Shown piece after piece: positions 7,239-12,666 of a stretch of DNA of 16,941 nucleotides (positions are counted from its first letter, which is position 1; each line of letters opens with the position of its first letter). The stretch spans positions 1 through 16,941 of the forward strand of contig JASLDG010000021.1 of assembly GCA_030146045.1 (NCBI GenBank), given 5' to 3'. A program made the translations under genes and the position numbers. Source of the stretch: Candidatus Saccharimonadales bacterium (GTDB taxonomy: Bacteria; Patescibacteriota; Saccharimonadia; Saccharimonadales; Saccharimonadaceae). Under the pieces are notes generated by a model. It worked only from the letters and a program-made list of their open reading frames with translations. It did not search any database and was not told the origin of the DNA.

Positions 7239-7558
7239 TACTTCTTCTCCTCTTTCGTCTCGGCAGGCTGTTCAAATACCTGAATGCTATCGCCTTCTTT
7301 TAGCGTTACGTAGGCCTTTTTAGCATCTTTACGATGGGTAGTGCCTGGGTAACTTCGCTTACCGCGTGAATAGCGGATTGCTTTACCGCTTTGGATCAAT
7401 GTTTTGATACCCGTGACGGTCACGCCAAATTGAGCCTCGACTGCTGCGGCAATTTCTTGCTTGTTAGCGGTCAATGGTACGTTGAATACGTATACATTGT
7501 TAAGACTTTGCGCATATGTTTTTTCTGTTGCACGTGGGATAACGCTAATAAGTGTCAT
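7238..7558 (-). CDS. rplW: 50S ribosomal protein L23
   Basis: 106 residues, at the long end for L23 because of a charged tail (PAETKEEKK). ISVIPRATEKTYAQ, VYVFNVPLTANKQEI and SGKAIRYSRGKRSYPG fit L23, which sits at the tunnel exit and docks trigger factor and SRP. One base separates the rplD stop from its ATG. Its last codons form the rplB Shine-Dalgarno. Confidence 0.95.
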   Translation of the reverse strand: MTLISVIPRATEKTYAQSLNNVYVFNVPLTANKQEIAAAVEAQFGVTVTGIKTLIQSGKAIRYSRGKRSYPGTTHRKDAKKAYVTLKEGDSIQVFEQPAETKEEKK

Positions 7559-7559
7559 A

Positions 7560-8183
7560 TTACGCCTCCTCCTTTACGAGCCAGTCCTTGATGAGAGGAA
7601 CTGATTTAGTAGAGAGCACGATATGATCAGCGTTGAGGATGTGGTAGACACTGAGATATGTCGCACGAACCAAGAGAACATTCTGAATGTTATTGGTTGC
7701 ACGGATGAGCTCAGGAGTCTTTTCGTCAACGACGATCAGCACTTTGCGATCAAGCTTGTTGTCAGCGAGGAATTTCACGACTTCAGCAGTTTTGCCGGTT
7801 GTCTTGACGTCCTTGACGACAATTTTCTTTGCAGCGTTCGCAAGACTCAAAGCCTGCTTGACTGCGACACGCTTGCTCTGCGTGCTGAGTTTTTTGGTGT
7901 AGTTCTCATTGCCGAGTGGACCAAAAACGATACCACCAGTACGCCAGATCGGGTTACGTGTTGAACCGAATCGTGCGCGACCAGTACCTTTTTGCTTCCA
8001 TGGCTTCTTACCACCACCCGATACTTCGCCACGAGTTTTCGTCGTTGCTGATGCAAGTCGAGCGCTTGCAAGATAGCTATCATAGGCAAGCTTCAACAAT
8101 TCGTGGTTCTGCACCTCGACTGCGAAGACTTCTTTTGGTAGACTTACAGCTTTTGCTGCAGCCGGTGCTTTAGCTTCTGCCAT
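7560..8183 (-). CDS. rplD: 50S ribosomal protein L4
   Basis: 207 residues. The signature loop KPWKQKGTGRARFGSTRNPI (60-79) followed by WRTGGIVFGP reaches the exit tunnel in the family; the C-terminal part (VLLVRATYLSVYHILNADHI) is the globular domain. The first 12 residues are an Ala/Lys-rich extension. In E. coli L4 represses the S10 operon by binding its leader. A structured leader is present here in front of rplC, so the same idea is worth testing, but the sequence does not prove it. The start overlaps the rplC stop (TAATG). Confidence 0.97.
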   Translation of the reverse strand: MAEAKAPAAAKAVSLPKEVFAVEVQNHELLKLAYDSYLASARLASATTKTRGEVSGGGKKPWKQKGTGRARFGSTRNPIWRTGGIVFGPLGNENYTKKLSTQSKRVAVKQALSLANAAKKIVVKDVKTTGKTAEVVKFLADNKLDRKVLIVVDEKTPELIRATNNIQNVLLVRATYLSVYHILNADHIVLSTKSVPLIKDWLVKEEA

Positions 8184-8797
8184 TATGCCTTACCTCCAAT
8201 GATAATGAGTCCTTTACGTGGACCAGGTACTGCGCCCTTGAGACCGATCAAATTGTTGACCGTATCAACGTAGGCTACCTCAAGATTTTTGACCGTTACG
8301 CGGTCGTGACCCATGCGGCCGGCCATGCGCTTGCCCTTAAAGACCTTCTGCGGATACATAGATCCGATCGAGCCAGGCTTACGAACGTTGCCGTTACCAC
8401 CGTGTGTCTTCTTGCTGGTGTTAAAGTTGTGTCGTTTGACGGTTCCGGCGAAGCCTTTACCTTTTGATGTGCCAGTTGCGTCGACCATATCGCCGAGTGC
8501 AAACTGAGATACATCGATTGCGTCGCCTACCTTTAGACCTTCAGGTAGTTCTTCGACGCGGAATTCCCGAATATGCTTCGGGGTCACTTGAGCTGGTTTT
8601 GTATGACCAGCAACGGCCTTGCTCAGGTTCTTACCCTCACCAAATGCCACCTGAACTGCGGTATAACCGTCGGTTTCGACAGTCTTGACCTGAGTCACAG
8701 TCACGGGGCCAGCTTGAATCAACGTCACAGGTACTGCGCGTCCATCCTCACTGATGATTTGGGTCATACCAATTTTGGTACCGAGAAGTGCTTTCAT
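8183..8797 (-). CDS. rplC: 50S ribosomal protein L3
   Basis: 204 residues from ATG 8797, the first gene of the ribosomal operon. KALLGTKIGMTQIISEDG and the C-terminal KVFKGKRMAGRMGHDRVTVK are L3 hallmarks; L3 nucleates large-subunit assembly and reaches towards the peptidyl transferase centre. A GTG five codons upstream (8812) is in frame, but ATG 8797 has GGGAG 8 nt ahead and gives the usual N-terminus, so it is preferred. The transcript probably starts near 8896 from the promoter at 8903-8931, leaving a leader of about 100 nt with strong inverted repeats. Confidence 0.96.
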   Translation of the reverse strand: MKALLGTKIGMTQIISEDGRAVPVTLIQAGPVTVTQVKTVETDGYTAVQVAFGEGKNLSKAVAGHTKPAQVTPKHIREFRVEELPEGLKVGDAIDVSQFALGDMVDATGTSKGKGFAGTVKRHNFNTSKKTHGGNGNVRKPGSIGSMYPQKVFKGKRMAGRMGHDRVTVKNLEVAYVDTVNNLIGLKGAVPGPRKGLIIIGGKA

Positions 8798-8818
8798 CCT
8801 CTTTGCTCCCACTTAAAA

Positions 8819-8870
8819 CTCTTGGTGGAAGGCAGTATCTACCCTAGTAGACTTACCAATTCACCAAGAG
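8819..8870 (-). promoter_or_regulatory. Structured 5' leader of the rplC operon
   Basis: The outer stem CTCTTGGTG/CACCAAGAG (8819-8827 with 8862-8870) is a perfect 9 bp. Inside it the hairpin TCTAC-loop-GTAGA (8838-8851) has a 4-nt loop. It lies between the inferred start of transcription and rplC and ends about 22 nt from the ATG. No terminator U-run follows, so control at the level of translation or protein binding (for example by L4 or L3) is more plausible than attenuation. This is inference. Confidence 0.6.
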
Positions 8871-8877
8871 CGAGTTG

Positions 8878-8891
8878 TTATTACGTAATAA
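8878..8891. repeat. 14-bp palindrome at the start of the rplC leader
   Basis: TTATTACGTAATAA is a perfect palindrome just downstream of the inferred rplC transcription start. It could be a DNA operator or a small 5' hairpin with an ACGU loop in the RNA. Confidence 0.5.
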
Positions 8892-8902
8892 GTTACCTCC
8901 TG

Positions 8903-8931
8903 AATATAGCATAGTTTCTCTGGTAGGTCAA
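8903..8931 (-). promoter_or_regulatory. Promoter of the ribosomal protein operon (rplC)
   Basis: On the minus strand TTGACC (8931-8926), a 17-nt spacer ending in TGC, and TATATT (8908-8903) make a near-consensus extended -10 promoter. It predicts transcription from about 8896. Confidence 0.85.
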
Positions 8932-8967
8932 CTATTTTATAGATGTATGTATCAATCTCTCGCTCTA

Positions 8968-8996
8968 TTGATTTTTTATACTATTTATGCTATAAT
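8968..8996 (+). promoter_or_regulatory. Promoter of the 9049 gene
   Basis: TTGATT (8968-8973), a 17-nt A/T-rich spacer and TATAAT (8991-8996) preceded by TGC. It is divergent from the rplC promoter. Six bases after the -10 comes ATGGCT, probably at +1. Confidence 0.85.
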
Positions 8997-9002
8997 GAAT
9001 AT

Positions 9003-9023
9003 ATGGCTGCGGAAATTCTGTAA
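9003..9023 (+). other. Possible leaderless six-codon minigene in the 9049 leader
   Basis: ATG at the predicted +1 opens a short frame Met-Ala-Ala-Glu-Ile-Leu-stop. The leader of the 12181 gene has the same ATGGCT start (Met-Ala-Leu-Pro-stop). It may be a translated minigene, or the ATGGCT may be an initial-transcribed-sequence motif without translation. Confidence 0.3.
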
Positions 9024-9048
9024 GTCATCGCACCGAGAGGACAACAAT

Positions 9049-9366
9049 ATGGCGTCTGCAACAAAGATGCGCGGCGAGCAGTACACAGCACTCTTGGAGC
9101 TGGTGCGTGAGGAGTTGGACAAAAAGGATCTCCTCTTTCACGACCCCGGACCATTCGGCATGTGCTTCGCAGGACACGAAGATCTTTCGAAGCCAGCCGT
9201 CGCATTCGTGTGCGGCTATGCCAAGGGCTTCATGATGCCGACCAACGCCATCAAGTTCCAGACGGATCAGCTAGTCGTCATCGTCGAGGTACTCGAGACA
9301 CTGAGTGGAGAGTTCCCCCAGTGGTCACGTGACCGCCTCAGTAAGCTCAAGAAATCCCTCACCTAA
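9049..9366 (+). CDS. Unrecognised 105-aa protein in the rplC-rpsJ gap
   Basis: ATG 9049 is chosen because GAGAGG lies 8 nt upstream; the frame is open further upstream, but that stretch is promoter and leader. I recognise no family. The protein looks soluble: an N-terminal amphipathic helix (YTALLELVREELDKKDLLF), a middle with FGMCFAGHED and AVAFVCGYAKGFMMP holding both cysteines, and a basic C-terminus (RDRLSKLKKSL). It has its own strong promoter and a terminator that begins at its stop codon, so it is a monocistronic unit. Its promoter resembles those of the genes at 11740 and 12181, although the proteins show no evident similarity to each other. Confidence 0.8.
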   Translation: MASATKMRGEQYTALLELVREELDKKDLLFHDPGPFGMCFAGHEDLSKPAVAFVCGYAKGFMMPTNAIKFQTDQLVVIVEVLETLSGEFPQWSRDRLSKLKKSLT

Positions 9367-9432
9367 CCCGCTCTCCTGCGGGAGCCTCCCACTCATTCAG
9401 TGGTGACGGCTCCCGCCCAGGAGGCGGGTTTT
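9365..9432 (+). terminator. Three-tier hairpin terminator overlapping the stop codon
   Basis: Nested pairing: AACCCGC and CTCCTG (9365-9378, one bulged T) with CAGGAGGCGGGTT (9418-9430); CGGGAGCC (9379-9386) with GGCTCCCG (9408-9415); CCACT (9389-9393) with AGTGG (9399-9403). Alternatively CCCGCC/GGCGGG (9412-9428) followed by TTTT makes a simple terminator. Confidence 0.8.
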
Positions 9433-9497
9433 CAATTGTATTTATTAGTACACCCTCGGCTCACGCGGCCAGGGGTGCTCTTACTTTTACCCCGTGC

Positions 9498-9503
9498 TAT
9501 ACT
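9498..9503 (+). promoter_or_regulatory. -10 element of the VanY-like gene (leaderless)
   Basis: TATACT preceded by TGC ends 8 nt before the ATG at 9512, the same arrangement as the helicase gene. No -35 match is seen at the proper distance and there is no Shine-Dalgarno. Confidence 0.6.
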
Positions 9504-9511
9504 AGGCTCAT

Positions 9512-10414
9512 ATGAAGGTGGCGAAAAAACAGACTATTAACTACAAACTCCTTGCGCTGATCATTATTCCATTATGCGGCGTCGTAGCGGCCGGGCTCGG
9601 CGTTTTTTATTACCTTTCACAGCAACAAGCTGCCAAGCAGCAAGCAGCCCATCAGGTACAGCTACAGCAGCTTGACAAAAAAATTGCCATCCTTAAAAAA
9701 CAGCGCGCCGAGCGCATCGCAGCCGAAAAGAAGGCAGCCGAAGAAAAGGCACGTCAAGAAGCCGAAGCGGCGCGCCAGGCAGAGATCGCTCAGAACTTAG
9801 CCAAACAGCAAGCTGGCCAGGTCGTAACACCGAAAGGCTGCGTCGCATCTGATGCGCACAGTAATCCTGCGACTATTGCGGTCGTTATCAACAAAAAACG
9901 CTGTTTTAGCCCGATCGATTTCACTCCGCCCGACTTGACAGTCACGAATGGTGCGACACTGAGCGCCAAAGCCGCCCCAAGCTTCGCGGCCATGATGCAA
10001 GCTGCTGCGGCGGCTGGCGTGCCGCTAAGCGTTACTAGCAGTTACCGTTCGTATAGCAATCAGGTTGCAACCTATAACCATTGGGTGAGTGTCAATGGCA
10101 GCACTGCCAGCGCTGATACGGTGAGTGCACGGCCTGGCTATAGCGAGCACCAAACGGGTCTGGCGGTTGATGTTGCGGCCGGAGGCTGTAGCTTGGAATG
10201 CTTCGCCGGCACCGCTCACTACACCTGGATGCAAGCACACGCTGCCGAATACGGTTTTATCGAACGCTACCCTGTTGGCCTCACGAACATTACCGGCTAT
10301 AGCCCCGAGGCATGGCATTATCGCTATGTTGGCGTTACTGTTGCGCAGGACATGAAAGCAAAAGGCGTCAAAACGCTTGAGCAGTACTGGGGTGTCGCGG
10401 GTGGCGACTATTAG
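9512..10414 (+). CDS. Membrane-anchored D-alanyl-D-alanine carboxypeptidase, VanY/M15B type
   Basis: 300 residues. A short basic N-terminus precedes one membrane segment (13-34), then a long Gln/Lys/Ala/Glu-rich coiled coil (35-102), then an extracytoplasmic M15B domain. The zinc and catalytic motifs are intact: SSYRSYSNQ (176-184), SEHQTGLAVD (211-220) with ligands His213 and Asp220, and EAWHYR (266-271) with catalytic Glu266 and ligand His269. Family role: trimming the terminal D-Ala from peptidoglycan stem peptides outside the cell. The coiled coil probably spaces the enzyme from the membrane or mediates partner contact. Four cysteines (110, 131, 226, 230) could form disulfides. It is convergent with the next gene, with 2 nt between their stops. 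The exact substrate is not proven. Confidence 0.92.
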   Translation: MKVAKKQTINYKLLALIIIPLCGVVAAGLGVFYYLSQQQAAKQQAAHQVQLQQLDKKIAILKKQRAERIAAEKKAAEEKARQEAEAARQAEIAQNLAKQQAGQVVTPKGCVASDAHSNPATIAVVINKKRCFSPIDFTPPDLTVTNGATLSAKAAPSFAAMMQAAAAAGVPLSVTSSYRSYSNQVATYNHWVSVNGSTASADTVSARPGYSEHQTGLAVDVAAGGCSLECFAGTAHYTWMQAHAAEYGFIERYPVGLTNITGYSPEAWHYRYVGVTVAQDMKAKGVKTLEQYWGVAGGDY

Positions 10415-10416
10415 AA

Positions 10417-10761
10417 TTAGAGAACGATACCAGCCGGTACAAAATAGCTGATAATCGCCACGACAATCAGTACGGCGTACCAAATCTTGCGATCAGTCTG
10501 GCTTTTTTCGGCAAACTTAATGAGTACAAGCCCTACCAAAAGCCCGAGTGGAAACCCTCCAAACGGTATGCCCTGCCAGCTGATGGGTGACTGTAACTTG
10601 ATCCAAAGCGTGCCAAGAATAACGATAGCAATTAACTTTAAAAAGTAGGTACCGTCACTTTCGCTAACAACATGCGCGACACGCGCAGTTGCCGCTCTAT
10701 TACGAGCGTAGACTCGTGAGCGGGAGGTTGGTTTTTTGCGTGTGTTGGTTTTTTGCGCCAT
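10417..10761 (-). CDS. Small membrane protein, basic N-terminus and three predicted membrane segments
   Basis: 114 residues from ATG 10761. I recognise no family. The first 30 residues are strongly basic (KTNTRKKPTSRSRVYARNR), then hydrophobic segments at about 40-56, 68-83 and 93-113. The positive-inside rule places the N-terminus in the cytoplasm, where it could touch nucleic acid or lipid head groups. The frame can be extended 12 codons upstream, but an extended -10 (TGCTATGAT, 10769-10774) lies inside that extension and ends 7 nt before ATG 10761, so a leaderless start there is preferred. The last 2 nt before the vanY-like stop leave no room for a terminator. Confidence 0.75.
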   Translation of the reverse strand: MAQKTNTRKKPTSRSRVYARNRAATARVAHVVSESDGTYFLKLIAIVILGTLWIKLQSPISWQGIPFGGFPLGLLVGLVLIKFAEKSQTDRKIWYAVLIVVAIISYFVPAGIVL

Positions 10762-10768
10762 TTGCCCT

Positions 10769-10774
10769 ATCATA
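10769..10774 (-). promoter_or_regulatory. -10 element of the 10417-10761 gene (leaderless)
   Basis: TATGAT on the minus strand, preceded by TGC and 7 nt from the ATG. It defines the chosen start. Confidence 0.5.
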
Positions 10775-10810
10775 GCAATCTCTGAGAATAAGCGCAATAA
10801 GACGAGCGAT

Positions 10811-11143
10811 CTATGCCCCGACCAGAACGTACATAATGATCGTCATAATCGCAAGTACTTCAAGCGTATATAAAAGAGAAATAAGCAGTGCTTTGCCCCA
10901 AGTGAGGTGATTTATATACTTCAATAATACGACTTCGATGATAAAAATGACAATTGGAGTAAGCGGCAGGAAAAGATTTGCCGCAAGCCATGAACAGATA
11001 ACTCCGAGGAGTGACAAAAGAAAAAGAACGACTCCTCGATAACTGCGGAACCCTTTTACCTTAAAGATGCGGAATAATAGCCATAGTGTAAACCATACGA
11101 CGATAGGTAGTATAACAAATGACACGAGAGACGAAAAATTCAT
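10811..11143 (-). CDS. Small polytopic membrane protein, unrecognised
   Basis: 110 residues from ATG 11143, chosen because AAGGAG lies 7 nt upstream; an earlier in-frame ATG overlaps the promoter region. It is almost entirely hydrophobic, with about four membrane segments (5-27, 37-56, 60-76, 84-108) and short basic turns (RIFKVKGFRSYRG, KYINHLTWGK). No motif identifies a function. It is transcribed in the same direction as rpsJ and could receive readthrough, but it has its own TATAAT at 11168-11173. Confidence 0.75.
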   Translation of the reverse strand: MNFSSLVSFVILPIVVWFTLWLLFRIFKVKGFRSYRGVVLFLLSLLGVICSWLAANLFLPLTPIVIFIIEVVLLKYINHLTWGKALLISLLYTLEVLAIMTIIMYVLVGA

Positions 11144-11167
11144 AGAAATGCTCCTTATGTTTTCTTT

Positions 11168-11173
11168 ATTATA
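11168..11173 (-). promoter_or_regulatory. -10 element of the 10811-11143 gene
   Basis: TATAAT on the minus strand, 24 nt before the ATG, leaving room for the AAGGAG site. The -35 region would fall in the rpsJ terminator and is a poor match. Confidence 0.55.
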
Positions 11174-11182
11174 CACTGTATA

Positions 11183-11221
11183 TATACTAAAACAGCTCCA
11201 TCACGAAGCTGTTTTAGTATA
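11183..11221 (-). terminator. rpsJ terminator hairpin
   Basis: A perfect 15-bp inverted repeat (TATACTAAAACAGCT and its complement) with a 9-nt loop, 18 nt beyond the rpsJ stop. The U-rich part lies within the 3' arm and no long U tract follows, so termination strength is uncertain. Confidence 0.7.
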
Positions 11222-11239
11222 GTGGCCATATATGCCGTA

Positions 11240-11557
11240 TTACATACGAATTTCTGCATCAACACCGGCTGGGAGGCTGAGGTTTTGCAGGCTATCGATC
11301 GTCTTTGGCGTCGCACCAGTGATGTCGATCAGGCGTTTGTGAACGCGCATTTCGAACGCTTCACCACCCGTTTTGTAGACATGCGGGCTCTTGACTACCG
11401 TGTACGTGCTGCGACGAGTTGGCAACGGTACAGGACCTGCAATGGTTGCGCCAGTACGGATAGCCGTGTCGATAATTTGTTTTGCTGATTGGTCAATAAC
11501 CTTATGGTCATAGGCCTTGAGGCGAATACGGATACGAAGTCCTTCTTCTTTTGCCAT
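11240..11557 (-). CDS. rpsJ: 30S ribosomal protein S10
   Basis: 105 residues, standard length. IRIRLKAYDHKVIDQSAKQI, GPVPLPTRRSTYTVVKSPHV and EMRVHKRLIDITGATPKTID are S10 signatures. S10 lies in the 30S head, and in E. coli also joins transcription antitermination as NusE. In most bacteria it is the first gene of the S10 operon, directly before rplC; here it is a separate unit with its own promoter and terminator, 2.4 kb upstream of rplC. AAGGAG lies 7 nt before ATG 11557. Confidence 0.97.
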   Translation of the reverse strand: MAKEEGLRIRIRLKAYDHKVIDQSAKQIIDTAIRTGATIAGPVPLPTRRSTYTVVKSPHVYKTGGEAFEMRVHKRLIDITGATPKTIDSLQNLSLPAGVDAEIRM

Positions 11558-11587
11558 GGAGTACTCCTTGTTGTGCGACGATGTAAC

Positions 11588-11614
11588 CTTGTATAGGAGT
11601 GGGTACCTACCAAG
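11588..11614 (-). promoter_or_regulatory. Hairpin in the rpsJ leader
   Basis: CTTG-G-TAGG pairs with CCTA-T-CAAG (one bulge) around an 8-nt loop, within the roughly 80-nt leader of rpsJ. Possible regulatory leader; function unknown. Confidence 0.4.
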
Positions 11615-11642
11615 TTCTCACCGTGATTAATAATACTGCCTG

Positions 11643-11671
11643 ATTGTAGCATAGCTACGTCTATCTGTAAA
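11643..11671 (-). promoter_or_regulatory. Promoter of rpsJ
   Basis: TTTACA (11671-11666), a 17-nt spacer ending in TGC, and TACAAT (11648-11643) on the minus strand. Predicted start near 11636. Confidence 0.85.
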
Positions 11672-11672
11672 G

Positions 11673-11701
11673 TTGACTTAATATATTATAAATGATATAA
11701 T
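11673..11701 (+). promoter_or_regulatory. Promoter of the 11740 gene
   Basis: TTGACT (11673-11678), a 17-nt spacer ending in TGA, and TATAAT (11696-11701). Its -35 lies one base from the -35 of the divergent rpsJ promoter. ATAGCT follows six bases after the -10. Confidence 0.85.
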
Positions 11702-11739
11702 GAGAAGATAGCTCTTTCCCTTTACTGAGAGGTTTCGTC

Positions 11740-12048
11740 ATGAATCCCACCGCAATTATCGCCAGAAAGCTCGTCACACTAACGCAAACCAGAAGTGACA
11801 TCTGGATTATCGGATACGCTCGCCTTATCAAAGAGTGCAAACTTGAGGCACTATTCGACAGTCCCGATAGTCATCTGCCACGACTTAGTATCGCACACAA
11901 AGCAGCAGCGACGGCAAGTCTACAAATCATGGGCGTAACCATCTGGTTCTCGGAAACTGAGCGGCAATGGTATCCACCAAATTCCAGACGATCGATTACC
12001 ATCGAAGGTGAGGTGTTTTATATCGAAAGAACTCTCATCGCCCCGTGA
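11740..12048 (+). CDS. Unrecognised 102-aa protein between tuf and rpsJ
   Basis: The ATG at 11740 has GAGAGG 8 nt upstream and a consensus promoter 38 nt upstream. I recognise no family. The protein looks soluble: an N-terminal helix (AIIARKLVTLTQTRSDIWII), a central Ala-rich helix (IAHKAAATASLQIMG) and a C-terminal beta-like part (SITIEGEVFYIERTLI) with several Trp and Tyr. It ends with TGA inside a terminator hairpin, evidence that TGA is a stop here. It is monocistronic, on the strand opposite to the ribosomal genes that flank it. Confidence 0.8.
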   Translation: MNPTAIIARKLVTLTQTRSDIWIIGYARLIKECKLEALFDSPDSHLPRLSIAHKAAATASLQIMGVTIWFSETERQWYPPNSRRSITIEGEVFYIERTLIAP

Positions 12049-12083
12049 TGCGTCAGAGCACAAGCTCCGCGTGCGGGGTTTTT
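12041..12083 (+). terminator. Terminator overlapping the stop codon of the 11740 gene
   Basis: CCCCG (12041-12045) pairs with CGGGG (12074-12078), GCG with CGC, and GAGC-ACAA-GCTC forms the tip; TTTTT follows at 12079-12083. The TGA stop lies in the 5' arm. Confidence 0.75.
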
Positions 12084-12110
12084 GCTATTATGGTATTTTT
12101 AAGATAAATA

Positions 12111-12119
12111 TGCTATAAT
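12111..12119 (+). promoter_or_regulatory. Extended -10 promoter of the 12181 gene
   Basis: TGCTATAAT with a weak -35 (TGGTAT at 17 nt). ATGGCT follows six bases later, exactly as in the 9049 promoter. Confidence 0.7.
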
Positions 12120-12125
12120 ATACTT

Positions 12126-12179
12126 ATGGCTCTACCGTAGAGTCTGTGCCCAAAAGCACTTTACAATCAGAGGAGAAGC
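12126..12179 (+). promoter_or_regulatory. 5' leader of the 12181 gene with the target Shine-Dalgarno
   Basis: The leader holds small hairpins (CTCTA/TAGAG at 12130-12142 and GTGC/GCAC at 12146-12159), a possible four-codon frame from +1 (Met-Ala-Leu-Pro-stop, 12126-12140) and the ribosome-binding site ATCAGAGGAGAAGC (12166-12179). The last is exactly complementary to 12690-12703 in the 3' region of the same transcript. Confidence 0.6.
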
Positions 12180-12180
12180 T

Positions 12181-12648
12181 ATGGTACTTGGCTATGCAGG
12201 TCGACTGTTGCGCTGGGCCACCGATGTTCCCGTCCCATTTGTTGGTACAGACGCCAGTGAGCTAACCGACAGTATGGACCGCGATGGCGTCATATTGCAA
12301 GAAACGGTCGATGTGTCGAAACAACTCGAAGACCCAAGCCCGACCGCTGTCGAACAGGCAATTATCACGCTTGCAGCGATGACTTTCGCCCGCGAGATAA
12401 CGCAGCGAGAACAGTCGCCTCTTCGTGGCGGAGCAATCGAGATCAAACAGGAGCTCACGGAGATCCCGCAAGATGACCTCGGGTTCCAGCTCAACAAGCA
12501 GCTTATCATAGACAAGCTGCAAATCGCTATCACGGTATTCATGGACCAACTGAATAGCGATGAACAATACACCGTCGTCGCGGTAGATACACGAGGAAGC
12601 GGGCGTATCATCGTGATCCATCTAAATCCACCCGAAGATGACTCGTAA
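12181..12648 (+). CDS. Unrecognised 155-aa acidic protein with self-complementary UTRs
   Basis: ATG 12181 lies 6 nt after GAGGAG. I recognise no family. The protein is soluble and acidic: an N-terminal segment (GYAGRLLRWATDVPVPF), a central helical region (PTAVEQAIITLAAMTFAREI), a second helical region (LNKQLIIDKLQIAITVFMDQ) and a beta-like end (YTVVAVDTRGSGRIIVIHLN). There are no membrane segments and no cysteine. It is monocistronic, on the strand opposite tuf and rpsJ, and shares its promoter type with the genes at 9049 and 11740. Regulation is the striking feature: its Shine-Dalgarno can pair with 14 bases in its own 3' untranslated region. Confidence 0.8.
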   Translation: MVLGYAGRLLRWATDVPVPFVGTDASELTDSMDRDGVILQETVDVSKQLEDPSPTAVEQAIITLAAMTFAREITQREQSPLRGGAIEIKQELTEIPQDDLGFQLNKQLIIDKLQIAITVFMDQLNSDEQYTVVAVDTRGSGRIIVIHLNPPEDDS

Positions 12649-12666
12649 TCACTAAGGTGCCTGGAT

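Noticed and set aside
8893..8902. AGGAGGT as a Shine-Dalgarno for a leader peptide before rplC
   Set aside because: It lies at or before the inferred transcription start and no start codon follows at a usable distance.
8875..9048. Upstream extension of the 9049 gene giving a hydrophobic N-terminus
   Set aside because: The extension runs through the -35, -10 and leader of its own promoter; ATG 9049 has a proper ribosome-binding site.
12192..12621. Two minus-strand open frames opposite the 12181 gene
   Set aside because: No ribosome site or promoter; the plus-strand gene has both and a terminator in phase.
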